A stretch of 38,395 nt of DNA from an uncultured Clostridia bacterium. GTDB taxonomy: Bacteria; Bacillota; Clostridia; Lachnospirales; CAG-274. The stretch's first letter is position 1, and each line of letters opens with the position of its first letter. Below the pieces are notes generated by a model. It searched no databases, was not told where the DNA came from, and saw only the letters and a program-made list of their open reading frames with translations. Where the stretch lies: contig CATLIG010000023.1 of the NCBI GenBank assembly GCA_949948985.1, positions 1-38,395 of the forward strand, read 5' to 3'. Below, in pieces: positions 16,644 to 26,155 of this stretch. Made by a program: the position numbers and the translations under genes.

Positions 16644-18374
16644 ATGCTTAATAAACGTCTGTTATCTCTTGTTCCAAACGTTTGGCAATATACTTCAAAA
16701 GCTGTTTTTTTTCAATGGCTTTGTCTTTTATGCAATATTTTTATAACAATATCCCTTTGTTCATTTATAAATCAATATATTTTAAATAATCATATTAGCT
16801 TAAAATCCGTATTAATCACAGCTGTAATTGTTTTTATCACTATAATTTTAAAATCTATTTTTACAAAAATACATATAAAAACAACAACTGATTTATCACA
16901 AAAGGCAAAATCAATACTTCGAGACTCTGTTTTTTCTCATATTTCAGAAATCGGCTGTTCATATAACAGTTTTATATCAACAGCGGAAACAGTACAAGTA
17001 AGCGTTGAGGGCATAGAACAACTTGAAAGCTATTTCGGTGCTTATCTTCCTCAGCTTTTTTATTCCGTCATTGCTCCTATTACACTTTTTATTGTAATTT
17101 CTTTTTTGTGTATTCAGGCGGCGGCAGTATTTTTAATATGTGTACCCCTTATACCTTTATCTATTATTATTGTACAGAAACTTGCGAAAAAACTTTTAAG
17201 TAAATATTGGAATGAATATACGAGTCTTGGAGATAGTTTTCTTGAAAATATACAAGGACTTACTACACTTAAAATTTATCAGGCCGATAAAGCAAAACAT
17301 ATAGAAATGAATGAAAAAGCTGAGAGCTTTAGAAAAGCGACAATGCGGGTTTTAATTATGCAGCTTAATTCTATTTCTGTAATGGATATTGTGGCTTACG
17401 GCGGTGCGGCGGCAGGGATTTCCGTAATGCTGTTTTGTATGAAAAACGGTATTGTAACATTTTTAGATGGTATTATAATTATTCTTCTGTCAGCCGAGTT
17501 CTTCATACCAATGAGACAACTTGGTTCATTTTTTCATATTGCTATGAACGGAGTTACTGCGGCAAATAAGATATTCAAAATAATTGATACCAAAATACCT
17601 TTAAAAGGAAGATGCGGTTATTGTAAAAATACAAATATTTATATCAATAATCTTTCTTTTTCATACGATAATAAAAAACAGGTACTAAAACATATAAATT
17701 TACAAACAGGAGAAAAAGGTCTTTTTGCATTCGTAGGAAAAAGCGGATGCGGAAAATCTACAATAGCGTCGCTTCTGACAGGAAAACTTAATAACTTTGA
17801 CGGAAATATATTTATAGGTGAACAAGAAATACGAAACTTATCCGAAAACTGTCTTATGAATACAATTACACTTATAAATCATAACAGTCATATATTCAAA
17901 GGCACTGTTGAAAACAATTTAAAAATCAGCAAACCAAATGTTTCAAAAGAAGAAATGCTTAAAGTTTTAAAGACAGCGGATTTAACAGAACTTTCTCTTA
18001 ACTCTATCATTCTTGAGCAGGGAGCGAATCTTTCAGGAGGTCAAAGACAAAGACTTGCTCTTGCAAGAGCGTTACTTCACGACACGCCTATTTATATATT
18101 TGATGAAGCCACATCAAATATTGACGCCGAAAGTGAAGAAACGATAATGAAAGCTATAACAGTTCTTTCAAAAAACAAACTTGTAATTCTTATTTCTCAT
18201 CGCCTTGCAAACGCTGTAAAATCAAATAACATTTTTGTTTTTGAAAACGGAATTATTACAGAAAGCGGCACTCACAAAGACTTGATTAATAATAATGGTT
18301 TATACTCAAATCTTTATAATAAACAGATAGAATTTGAAAATTTCGGCAAAGGAGGTTTCAAAGATGAAAAGTAA
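16644..18374 (+). CDS. ABC exporter, CydD-like half
   Basis: This 576-residue fusion of a six-helix export domain and an ATPase starts at an ATG with AGGAGGG 8 bases upstream. The stretch LTTLKIYQADKAKHIEMNEK, then FRKATMRVLI, is typical of CydD-type thiol exporters. Walker A is GKSGCGKST, the signature LSGGQRQRLALARA and Walker B IYIFDEATSN, all intact. It overlaps the next gene by 11 bases and should pair with it as a heterodimer in the membrane. CydDC exports cysteine and glutathione; streptococcal PefCD-type pairs export heme or porphyrin. Next to a heme-uptake locus, porphyrin or thiol export are both sensible; the sequence does not decide. Confidence 0.82.
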   Translation: MLNKRLLSLVPNVWQYTSKAVFFQWLCLLCNIFITISLCSFINQYILNNHISLKSVLITAVIVFITIILKSIFTKIHIKTTTDLSQKAKSILRDSVFSHISEIGCSYNSFISTAETVQVSVEGIEQLESYFGAYLPQLFYSVIAPITLFIVISFLCIQAAAVFLICVPLIPLSIIIVQKLAKKLLSKYWNEYTSLGDSFLENIQGLTTLKIYQADKAKHIEMNEKAESFRKATMRVLIMQLNSISVMDIVAYGGAAAGISVMLFCMKNGIVTFLDGIIIILLSAEFFIPMRQLGSFFHIAMNGVTAANKIFKIIDTKIPLKGRCGYCKNTNIYINNLSFSYDNKKQVLKHINLQTGEKGLFAFVGKSGCGKSTIASLLTGKLNNFDGNIFIGEQEIRNLSENCLMNTITLINHNSHIFKGTVENNLKISKPNVSKEEMLKVLKTADLTELSLNSIILEQGANLSGGQRQRLALARALLHDTPIYIFDEATSNIDAESEETIMKAITVLSKNKLVILISHRLANAVKSNNIFVFENGIITESGTHKDLINNNGLYSNLYNKQIEFENFGKGGFKDEK

Positions 18375-20031
18375 AAAAAGCAGCTTAAAAATTATGACAC
18401 AGCTTATTATACTTGTTAAACCAATGCTCTTTATAATTGTTGCTGCCGTTATATTAGGTGTGCTTGGTTTTTTATGCGCCGCCTCAATTCCTGTTTTAGG
18501 CGCTTTGGGAATTATAAATTTAACAGAAACCAATAAATACATTTTTTCTTTAAATGAAATTTGCTCATTCATGGTTTTATCCGCAATTTTAAGAGGTATT
18601 CTGCATTATGGAGAGCAGGCTTCAAATCATTATATAGCATTTAAACTTCTTGCCATAATAAGAAGTAAGGTTTTCAGAGCTTTAAGAAATCTTTGTCCTG
18701 CAAAATTAGAGGGAAATGATAAGGGAAATCTTATAGCGATTATTACAAGCGACGTTGAGCTTTTGGAGGTTTTTTATGCTCACACAATATCCCCTATGGC
18801 AATAGGCATTATAACATCTCTTATCTTTATTGTATTTATAAGTTCAATATCTACTGTTTTAGGTATAATATCAGCCGTTGCTTATATATTTATTGGTATG
18901 ATTGTTCCAATTGTAAATGAAAAAAAGGTTAAACAATTGGGGGTTGACTATAGAAACAAATCCGGTGAACTTAACAGCATTTTTCTTGACAATTTGAGAG
19001 GATTAACTGAGCTTATACAATATAACTCAGTCAAAACGGCAAAAGGCAATATCTTAAAGCAAACAAAAAATATTGCTGAACTTCAAAATAATTTAAAAAA
19101 ACAGGAAATTAAAGTCAAAAATTTAACTGAAGCCTCAATAATGTTTTTCAATACTATAATGATATTTACAGCATTCTATCTTTACTCTAAAAATATAATC
19201 TCATTTGAGAACGCTTTAATTTCCTCTGTAACTCTAATGAGTTCCTATGGCTCCGTTATTGCCTTAAGCAATCTTTCAAACAATCTTGCGCAAACCCTCG
19301 CAAGCGGCGAAAGAATTCTTAATCTTTTAGAGGAAAAACCACAAACAGAAGAAAAAACAAACGGTATTGATATTAACGCAAAGAATATTATATGTGAAAA
19401 AGTAAAATTTGGATATAATGAAAAGAAAATTTTAAACGATGTTTCAATCACGGCTGAAGAAGGAAAAATAATTGGTATTTTAGGCAAAAGCGGTTGTGGG
19501 AAATCCACACTTTTAAAACTTATTATGAGGTTTTGGGACAAAGACAGCGGAAAAATAAAGCTGTCAAATATAGAAATAAAAAACATAAATACTCATTCAT
19601 TAAGACAAAATGAAAGTTATTGTACACAAGAAACTATTTTGTTTAACGATACTATAGGAAATAACATAAGAATTGCAAAACTAAACGCAAATGATGACGA
19701 GATAGAAACAGCGGCAAAAAAAGCTTCAATTCACAATTTTATATCTGAACTTCCTTTAGGCTATGACACTCCTATAGGGGAACTTGGCGACAGGCTTTCC
19801 GGAGGTGAAAAACAAAGGATAGGTCTTGCAAGAGCTTTTTTATCAGATGCGAACATTATGCTCCTTGACGAACCTACAAGTAATCTTGACAGTCTTAACG
19901 AAGGCATAATTTTAAAATCTCTCTATAAAACAAAGGATAAAACAATTATACTTATTTCGCATAGAAAATCAACTTTAGGTATTGCCAATAAAATTTATAA
20001 TATTGAAAATGGCAAAATTTTAAAAGAATAA
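18364..20031 (+). CDS. ABC exporter, CydC-like half
   Basis: The start is the ATG at 18364, 9 bases after GGAGG inside the end of the previous gene; a TTG at 18334 gives a longer frame but has no ribosome site. The 555-residue protein has six membrane helices and an ATPase with GKSGCGKST, LSGGEKQRIGLARA and IMLLDEPTSNLD. Both sites of the heterodimer therefore look catalytically complete. It has a conserved substrate-domain run LRGLTELIQYNSVKTAKGN. It ends 12 bases before the DUF454 gene, so the three form one operon. Confidence 0.82.
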   Translation: MKSKKSSLKIMTQLIILVKPMLFIIVAAVILGVLGFLCAASIPVLGALGIINLTETNKYIFSLNEICSFMVLSAILRGILHYGEQASNHYIAFKLLAIIRSKVFRALRNLCPAKLEGNDKGNLIAIITSDVELLEVFYAHTISPMAIGIITSLIFIVFISSISTVLGIISAVAYIFIGMIVPIVNEKKVKQLGVDYRNKSGELNSIFLDNLRGLTELIQYNSVKTAKGNILKQTKNIAELQNNLKKQEIKVKNLTEASIMFFNTIMIFTAFYLYSKNIISFENALISSVTLMSSYGSVIALSNLSNNLAQTLASGERILNLLEEKPQTEEKTNGIDINAKNIICEKVKFGYNEKKILNDVSITAEEGKIIGILGKSGCGKSTLLKLIMRFWDKDSGKIKLSNIEIKNINTHSLRQNESYCTQETILFNDTIGNNIRIAKLNANDDEIETAAKKASIHNFISELPLGYDTPIGELGDRLSGGEKQRIGLARAFLSDANIMLLDEPTSNLDSLNEGIILKSLYKTKDKTIILISHRKSTLGIANKIYNIENGKILKE

Positions 20032-20043
20032 GGAGGCTATAAT

Positions 20044-20400
20044 TTGAAGTACATATTCATAATTTTGGGATTAATTTTTGTCGCCATAGGAACTGTAGGG
20101 GTTATTCTACCTATACTTCCCACAACTCCGTTTTTATTGCTTGCATCTTTTTGCTTTACGAAAGGAAGCGTTAGATTTAATAATTGGTTTAAAGCAACAA
20201 AACTTTATAAAAATAATCTTGAAAGTTTTGAAAAAAATAAAAGTATGACAATGAAAACAAAACTTTGTATTCTTATTCCAGTAACAATTCTTTTGCTCAT
20301 TGCATTTTTTATGATGAACAATATTTATGGACAAATTACAATAGTTATACTTATTATAATAAAATATTACTATTTCATTTTTAAAATTAAAACCATATAA
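20044..20400 (+). CDS. DUF454 (YbaN-like) small membrane protein
   Basis: A TTG start is preferred: AGGAGG lies 6 bases upstream and no ATG is near. The 118 residues include the family motif GTVGVILPILPTTPFLLLAS followed by CFTKGS, and two or three membrane helices. Function of the family is unknown. Its place as the third gene of the exporter operon suggests a helper role in that transport step. Confidence 0.82.
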   Translation: MKYIFIILGLIFVAIGTVGVILPILPTTPFLLLASFCFTKGSVRFNNWFKATKLYKNNLESFEKNKSMTMKTKLCILIPVTILLLIAFFMMNNIYGQITIVILIIIKYYYFIFKIKTI

Positions 20401-20434
20401 GCAAAATAAAATACCGCCTAAAATTTTAACTGTT

Positions 20435-20600
20435 TAGGGGCTGTCTTAAAACTGCTTTGAGATATACAAATTGAACAAATTTGTCAGAGCAAGGAAAGGA
20501 AATCGAAGGCTTAGTCGGAGCCTAAGTCAAGATTTCCTTGACGCAGTTATGGCAGATTTGGGCATTTTGTATAGCCAAATGAGTTTTAAGACAGCCTCTA
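20435..20600. repeat. 166-bp palindromic element, GGCTGTCTTAAAACT family
   Basis: TAGGGGCTGTCTTAAAACT (20435-20453) and AGTTTTAAGACAGCCTCTA (20582-20600) are the ends; inner arms include AAATTTGTCAGAGCAAGG-type pairing with the right half. A TAGAGC-family end (CCAGATACGCTCTA) follows at about 20622-20635. A short open frame here (20471-20668) is part of the repeat, not a gene. Confidence 0.7.
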
Positions 20601-20661
20601 AAGAAATTGAATATTTTTATTTCCAGATACGCTCTAAACAGAAGCTTCTGTTTTTTATTTT

Positions 20662-20866
20662 AACGTGAGTTCGATGAAAATTTATGATTAATGGAACCTT
20701 TTTCTATCGCAAAAAGGTTCCAAACCTCCAAAAATGCTCTTGAAGCATTAAAAACCTTGAGGTTTCACCTCAAACTCCACAAACTTTTTGAAAAAAGTTT
20801 GACAAAAATCTTTGTGCGAAACTACGTTTCGCTGATTTTACTGTTATTTCTCATCGAACTCACGTT
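20662..20866. repeat. 205-bp element with 19-bp inverted ends and several inner hairpins
   Basis: AACGTGAGTTCGATGAAAA (20662-20680) and TCTCATCGAACTCACGTT (20849-20866) pair. Between them lie hairpins GGAACCTTTTT/AAAAAGGTTCC, TTGAGGTTT/ACCTCAA, AAACTTTTT/AAAAAGTTT and GCGAAACTACGTTTCGC. The form suggests a folding, non-autonomous element. From 20867 to 21306 I see AT-rich sequence with no gene; a TATAAT at 21190 has no well-spaced -35 box. Confidence 0.7.
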
Positions 20867-21306
20867 ATTTTATAAACTATTATTTGCAGAAATAATATTG
20901 AATTTACGTTGTTTTTTTCTTGTAATTATAATGTACAAACAATATACAAAATAATAAGAAAGGCTTGAATTAATCAGTATTTTTTTTAATCTGATTTTAA
21001 TCTTTCTTTAATTATATAAAAATATTATTATGTATAATTAATAATATATTATTTAGAGAAAGAGGGCTAAGATTGAAAATTAAGCCAGACATCATGTAAT
21101 GCTAAAAATTGCGAGGCAAATAAACTATTTTTCGGTTAACTCTTAGAAAATTATGGTATTGACATTATTTAGAATCCCCCTTATCTCCTTATAATTTGTA
21201 GCATACCGAGTTTTATGTAAATAAGATTATATTAAAAATCTCAAAGCAGCAATACTTTTTATAATGTTTTGCACCTTGAGATAATACGAAAGGAATGAAT
21301 ATATTT

Positions 21307-22371
21307 ATGAAAAGATTATTTATTATTTATTTTATTTTGTCTGTTTTGCTATGCTTTAATAAGGCTGTTTTGGGTGCCGATTTGGATAGAGAAAGCCTTA
21401 CTGTTGAAGATGCTGTAGAAAAAGCTGTAAAATACAGTAAAACTATTAAAAATTTAAGTGAAAACAGTGAGATTACTGATGAAAATATTAAAAGTATCAC
21501 ATCTAATCTTATAAGTTCAAACGAACCGGCTCAAATAGTTAATTTTGCAATTCAGCTTAAAGAGGCACGGAACACTATCGAAAACAATAAGCTGAATGCG
21601 GAAGCCGAAAAACAGAATATTGAACTTTCTGTTATAAGTTTTTTTGCATCTGTTTTGAATGCGGAAAGAAATATTGAACTTTTTGAAGATGAAATTGCAA
21701 TTGCGGAAAAAGAATTAAAGGCGGATGAAGTAAAAACAAATCTTGGACTTTTAAGCAAGAATGATTTTGAGAATCAAAAAATTGAATATAATAAAAAGCT
21801 TAAAGAAAGAGATTCTTTGCAGATTTCCATTGATGAGGCATATGTTTCACTCAATAAAGTTCTTGGAAATGAACTAGATAAAAAATATAATTTAGTTTTG
21901 GACATTGAATATAGAGAACTTGGCAACGTTGGATTGGATTACGCTGTTTTAAGGGCTGTTGATTCTAATATAAGTGTTTCCGAGAAGAAAAGTGCTGTTG
22001 AAATTGCAAAGTATGGTCTGGATTCATATACGTCTATGACAGATAATAACACCAAGCTTACAAAACAAAATTCTTATAATAGCAGTGTCAGAAGCCTTGA
22101 AGATGAAAAAATAAGTATTAAGGAAAAGGTTATCAATACATATAACAGCATTATAAAACTGGAAAATGCGTATAAGACTAATTTATCCGAACTAGAAAAT
22201 ATGAAAAAACAACTTGATATTAAAGAAATACAACTAAATCTTGGTAAAATTACACCTATTGAATTGGAAAATTATAAATACAGTATAAAAAAACTAGAGG
22301 CTGATATTCAAAACCAAATTTATAATCATGAAATTTTATTGAGAAGATTTGAAAATTCAAATTTACAGTAA
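21307..22371 (+). CDS. TolC-like secreted coiled-coil protein
   Basis: ATG 21307 is preferred over ATG 21295 because AAAGGA abuts the latter. The 354 residues begin with a signal peptide (LFIIYFILSVLLCFNKAVLG) and continue as long helices with the outer-membrane-efflux (OEP) pattern: LTVEDAVEKAVKYSKTIK, then repeated heptads and two similar halves. Gram-positive Clostridia carry such TolC-like proteins without a classical outer membrane; they may work at the wall with MacA/MacB-type exporters. No such exporter adjoins it. It could alternatively be a general surface coiled-coil protein. Confidence 0.6.
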   Translation: MKRLFIIYFILSVLLCFNKAVLGADLDRESLTVEDAVEKAVKYSKTIKNLSENSEITDENIKSITSNLISSNEPAQIVNFAIQLKEARNTIENNKLNAEAEKQNIELSVISFFASVLNAERNIELFEDEIAIAEKELKADEVKTNLGLLSKNDFENQKIEYNKKLKERDSLQISIDEAYVSLNKVLGNELDKKYNLVLDIEYRELGNVGLDYAVLRAVDSNISVSEKKSAVEIAKYGLDSYTSMTDNNTKLTKQNSYNSSVRSLEDEKISIKEKVINTYNSIIKLENAYKTNLSELENMKKQLDIKEIQLNLGKITPIELENYKYSIKKLEADIQNQIYNHEILLRRFENSNLQ

Positions 22372-22464
22372 AACAATAGTGTTGTATAATAAAAATTGAT
22401 ACATCCAACGTGAGCTGTAAACGCATCTGAAGAACTTGGAGTGTCAAAAAACACTTTGTATGGC

Positions 22465-22586
22465 TAGAGCGTATCTTAAAACTAAAATATGCACAAAAAA
22501 TTATAAAAAATAAAACGAAATTGAATCGTTTTCGTTTATTTTTTAATAATTTTTTGGATATTTTAATAGTTTTTAGACAGGCTCTA
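22465..22586. repeat. 122-bp palindromic element with TAGAGC and AGGCTCTA ends
   Basis: TAGAGCGTATCTTAAAACT (22465-22483) and AGTTTTTAGACAGGCTCTA (22568-22586) are imperfect inverted ends: one resembles the 11821 family, the other the 16374 family. This shows that the two families are related. Inner arms AAAAATAAAACGAAA and TTTCGTTTATTTTT pair. Confidence 0.75.
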
Positions 22587-22627
22587 ATAGACAAATCGGA
22601 ATTTTTATGCGAAGAGGAAATGTTTTT

Positions 22628-23236
22628 ATGGAATGGAAAAGTAAAATAAAAGATAAATGTTGTGCAGACGAATTAGAAGAAATAATAATCGATTATATTA
22701 AAGCCGGTTTTAGGTCAAATGATGAAATTTTAATAGAATGTGAGCAATACATTAAAGATTTTTACCGTAATGAATGTGATAATATAACGAAAGACGACTT
22801 GCTTAAAATAATCGATACATTTCGCAAAGAGTTTCAAAATACGTGTAATCAAAAAAATTTTTTAAAATTAGAGTTAGTTTTCAACTCTCTTAAAAAACAT
22901 GGGATTGTTGCATTACATTATGCTGGATATACTCAATCAGACGGATTTGAGGATTGTAATGAAGTGGCTGCGTGGTTAGATAAAAAAGGAGAAAAGATTG
23001 TTGGTTGTTGCTTTTATACAAAACAAGATTTAGAACATATCTTACATGAGGAGAGCACTCTGCTTTATTTCTCCTTTGGTAATTACTTTGAAAAATCAAC
23101 CGCTGAAGAAGTCGGGCAAATAATCGTTGATGAGTTAAAGGCTATTGGATTTTGTGTTCAATGGGACGGAACTGCTGAAACAAAAATTGCAATTAAAAAT
23201 TTCAAATGGGATAAGTATTATACTGACGGAGAATAA
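22628..23236 (+). CDS. unknown protein resembling DUF6891
   Basis: ATG 22628 is chosen (AGAGGA about 9 bases upstream) over ATG 22607. The 202-residue soluble acidic protein has an N-terminal helical part and a stretch IVALHYAGYTQSDGFEDCNE, then GCCFYTKQDLEHIL and FCVQWDGTAETKIAI. That pattern recalls DUF6891-type proteins; the name is a memory match. It precedes a small membrane protein gene by 87 bases. Nothing in the sequence gives a function; a cargo immunity or stress role is only a guess. Confidence 0.6.
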   Translation: MEWKSKIKDKCCADELEEIIIDYIKAGFRSNDEILIECEQYIKDFYRNECDNITKDDLLKIIDTFRKEFQNTCNQKNFLKLELVFNSLKKHGIVALHYAGYTQSDGFEDCNEVAAWLDKKGEKIVGCCFYTKQDLEHILHEESTLLYFSFGNYFEKSTAEEVGQIIVDELKAIGFCVQWDGTAETKIAIKNFKWDKYYTDGE

Positions 23237-23323
23237 GTTATAGACATATTCCAGTTTGTCAGAAAAATTGTTTTTGTTCAAAATTGGTGTTGCTAATGAA
23301 AACTGAACTCGAGGGGATAGTTT

Positions 23324-23725
23324 ATGAAGTGGATAAAAAGATTTGGGATAGTGATTTTAACTTTGCTGATTACCCTATTAGCAATTTGTGGGTTGTATGA
23401 AGTCTTTGGTATGTTCATAAATCATATTGCAACCAAAGAACAAACCGATACATTACAGATGAACTTAGAAAATGAAATTTCTGATATTGAGATTGTAAGT
23501 GTTTATTCAGAAACTGGGAATACATCAGGAACTGGAAACCATGTTGATTGCCTGTCCTCTATAATATTTTCAACAGAAATGCAAAAAACTGAAATAGAAG
23601 ATTGTCTATCGAAATATTATGTGTTTGATGAATGGAATTGTTATGTGAATAAAAAAGATGATGGGTATTACATCATTTATATCAATACATCAGCTCCATT
23701 TGCAGATAATATAGAGGGACACTAA
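23324..23725 (+). CDS. small membrane-anchored protein of unknown function
   Basis: 133 residues with GAGGGGA 8 bases before ATG. One N-terminal membrane helix (IVILTLLITLLAICGLYEVF) is followed by an extracytoplasmic domain of about 100 residues with alternating beta and alpha segments. There is no lipobox. It is followed by a good terminator at 23763. I do not recognise a family. Confidence 0.65.
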   Translation: MKWIKRFGIVILTLLITLLAICGLYEVFGMFINHIATKEQTDTLQMNLENEISDIEIVSVYSETGNTSGTGNHVDCLSSIIFSTEMQKTEIEDCLSKYYVFDEWNCYVNKKDDGYYIIYINTSAPFADNIEGH

Positions 23726-23762
23726 CTCCCAGTTTATCGGGAGTCTGTTTCAAAGTTTGTGT

Positions 23763-23811
23763 AAACCTCTAAACTGATGTATAATAAATATAATCAGTTT
23801 GGAGGTTTTTT
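23763..23811 (+). terminator. intrinsic terminator
   Basis: AAACCTCTAAACTGAT pairs with ATCAGTTTGGAGGTTT (one G-U) and is followed by TTT; it ends the small membrane protein gene. Confidence 0.8.
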
Positions 23812-23969
23812 GTTATAAAACGAAGGAGAAACGAAAGTTCGGAAAGACAAGCATTACGAGAATTTATGGAAGGATATTTAAGAGAAAATCCTGTTAAAGA
23901 CGGAAACGATGTGAATTGACAAACCGCTTGGCAGAATTAATAGAAAAACGATGGCATAATAAAATTTAA
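23812..23969 (+). pseudogene. short broken reading frame, possibly an IS256-type transposase start
   Basis: The frame from 23812 reads RRRNESSERQALREFMEGY then LRENPVKDGNDVN and stops at 23917. The next frame continues as ELTNRLAELIEKRWHNKI to a stop near 23969. The first part resembles the N-terminus of IS256-family transposases as I remember them. No full gene remains. Positions 23970-24168 hold AT-rich sequence with nothing recognised. Confidence 0.4.
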
Positions 23970-24168
23970 TAGTGCCTAACTAGGGGTATCTGGGGGTAAA
24001 AATGAGTTTTGCTTTAATACCAAAGGTTTTTTGTCCCAACATTATATTACAATATTTAATATAATTAATAAATTTTTCATATTAAGAAATTGGATATATT
24101 TATTTTATTCAATAAATAAGTTCAAAACAGTAAAACATTGTTAAAATTATATCAAAGATTTTGTTATA

Positions 24169-24205
24169 ACAAAGAGGTTTTGTAGTAATCACAAAACCTC
24201 TTTGT
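24169..24205. terminator. hairpin after the capsid gene
   Basis: ACAAAGAGGTTTTGT and ACAAAACCTCTTTGT form a perfect 15-bp stem just beyond the stop of the minus-strand capsid gene. The downstream U tract is weak. Confidence 0.65.
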
Positions 24206-24218
24206 ACAACTGCCTTTT

Positions 24219-25052
24219 CTATATTATAGACTGATAATAAATAGCGTTTTTCTTGTTTTCAGGAACAAAAGCGTCATAGCAGATTCTTCCCTGAACGATT
24301 GAGCCGCTGTAACCAACAGGGTTTTCATGTATTTTATAATCTTCTAATTTTACTGGTGCTGTTGTTGCTTCAGGATGTACCATCATAAAACCAAAATCAT
24401 TTGGAAGTCTTTTAGAAGGCACTTTCATAACATAACAGCCGTCAAGATTTGAAATAATTCCTTTAATAAGCATATCGCTGCTTATATTGGTCTGCATCAT
24501 TATTTCTTTGTTCTGCTTCATCAGCATATAAGTGTCGGGATTTACAACAATTATTCTGCCTGTTTCAGGGACTTCCGCTTCATCAAGCATTTTGGTAGCT
24601 TTTATAATTTCGGCATAAATATTGTCTTTCGTTAATTTTACTGCAGGAGGAATGGTTCCGGCTTCCGCACACTGTATTTTAAGTACATATGTATCTATTT
24701 CGGGAATTACCACATTTCTGATTTGCCTTGCAAGCGCCGTGCTTGCTTCAAGCTGTCTCATTGTTTCGTCCGAATCAAGTTTATCTATTTCAAAGATAAA
24801 AGAACGGTCTCTTCCCAATTCAAAACGTTCTGTATGAGCGCTTAATTGTTCAATAACTCCATACCTTGTTCCGCTTTCAACGAAATCATTTCTTATATAA
24901 TTGTTCATAGAAGCGGTTGAAATTTTATAAACTTTTATATAGTTTGCGCCGTACCATTTGAAATTTTGATTTGTCAATAATGATTTTTTGCTTTCTATTG
25001 TAAAAATTTCATCTACATAAGGTTCGAATCGGGTTGTTAATTCTATTGCCAT
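24219..25052 (-). CDS. phage major capsid protein
   Basis: 277 residues with AAGGAG 10 bases before ATG. The order (FKWYGANYIKVYKISTASMN, the ELGRDRSFIFEIDKLDSDET stretch, RIIVVNPDTYMLMKQN, PSKRLPNDFGFMMVHPEAT) is that of a tailed-phage coat protein in Firmicutes prophages. It lies 18 bases after the remains of a scaffold gene, the usual phage order. It appears intact, but its morphogenesis partners inside the element are broken, so it is probably a relic. Confidence 0.75.
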   Translation of the reverse strand: MAIELTTRFEPYVDEIFTIESKKSLLTNQNFKWYGANYIKVYKISTASMNNYIRNDFVESGTRYGVIEQLSAHTERFELGRDRSFIFEIDKLDSDETMRQLEASTALARQIRNVVIPEIDTYVLKIQCAEAGTIPPAVKLTKDNIYAEIIKATKMLDEAEVPETGRIIVVNPDTYMLMKQNKEIMMQTNISSDMLIKGIISNLDGCYVMKVPSKRLPNDFGFMMVHPEATTAPVKLEDYKIHENPVGYSGSIVQGRICYDAFVPENKKNAIYYQSII

Positions 25053-25286
25053 AGTTTAAAATCTCCTTTTTATTTTTGTTTTAGTCCCATTGCTTTTCGT
25101 ATATTTGAGAGCGGCTGTTCATTTGCTTTCGGCATATCGGCAGTGTTTGTTCCAACAGGCTTTGCGCTTTGCAGAACAGCATTTCTGTCAGTTCTGCTTT
25201 CCGTAAAGCTGGACTATAGTCAATACTTTGGACACAAAAAGTTGAACTTCTATCTTCCTGCCTAATGGCAAAGAGAGATATATACC

Positions 25287-26147
25287 TTAGACTGCTAGAG
25301 CCTCATCTTCAACCTGTTGTGGTGTCTTATATCCAAGAGCGCTGTGACGGCGTTTGCGATTGTAGAATGACTCTATATATTCAAAGAGTGCCATTTTAGC
25401 CTCTTCAAATGTCTTGTAAGTTGTAGTATAGACTTCTTCCTTTTTTAATATAGAATGAAAAGATTATATACATGCGTTATCATATGGATTGCCTTTTCTG
25501 CTAAAAGAGTGTTGTATACCTTGTGTTCGCAGATATTTTTCAAATGTGTCACTGGTATACTGACTTCCTAAATCACTATGCAGAATTATTCCATTAGTAT
25601 TAGGTATATTTAAGCATGCGTTCTTCACAGCTTGTGTGGCAAGGTCAGCAGTAATGTTTTTGCCATATGCCCAGCCTATTATTTTACGGTCAAATAAATC
25701 CATAACTGATGCGAGATAAGTCCAGCCTTCACTCTGTACATAAATATAAGTTATATCTGTTACCAGCTTTTTAAATATAGTATCAGACTTGAAGTCTTGA
25801 TTAAAAATATTTTTTTTATCATCTGGAACTTTGCCTTGATTTTTCTGGTATTGATATTTTCTTACAACAATACTTTTTATTCCAAGGCATTGCATATGGC
25901 GCTGTACTCTTCTGACAGAACAAGGAATATTTCGGTCATTAAGTTCTCTTTGAATTTTAACGGCTCCATAACGTTTCTTGAATTCTAAATATACTGAAAG
26001 TACTTGATTACTGAATTCAGCATATTCTTGTTCTTTTTTAGAAGGAACATGATTAATTGCTGCATAATATGTACTCCTCGCAAATCCAAGAGCCTTACAC
26101 ATCTGCTTTACTGTATATTTATTAAGGTTAGACTGAATAAAGGACAC
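25287..26147 (-). pseudogene. IS3 transposase OrfB with a nonsense codon at the catalytic Glu
   Basis: The integrase core has the first Asp in LVTDITYIY and the second in ILHSDLGSQYTS. The frame then reads NPYDNACI-stop-SFHSILKKEEVY and continues openly to 25289. In IS3 elements that position is the Glu of the DDE triad (xxESFxxxLK), so GAA has become TAA (25464-25466). The frame extends upstream of the nominal start at 26147 into orfA, as expected for a fused product. Confidence 0.85.
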
Positions 26148-26155
26148 ATATTCAG

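Noticed and set aside
20471-20954. Two plus-strand reading frames (20471-20668, 20691-20954)
   Set aside because: Both lie inside palindromic elements and encode repeat sequence.
21159-21195. Promoter TTGACA...TATAAT before the TolC-like gene
   Set aside because: The spacer is 25 bases, too long for a standard promoter.
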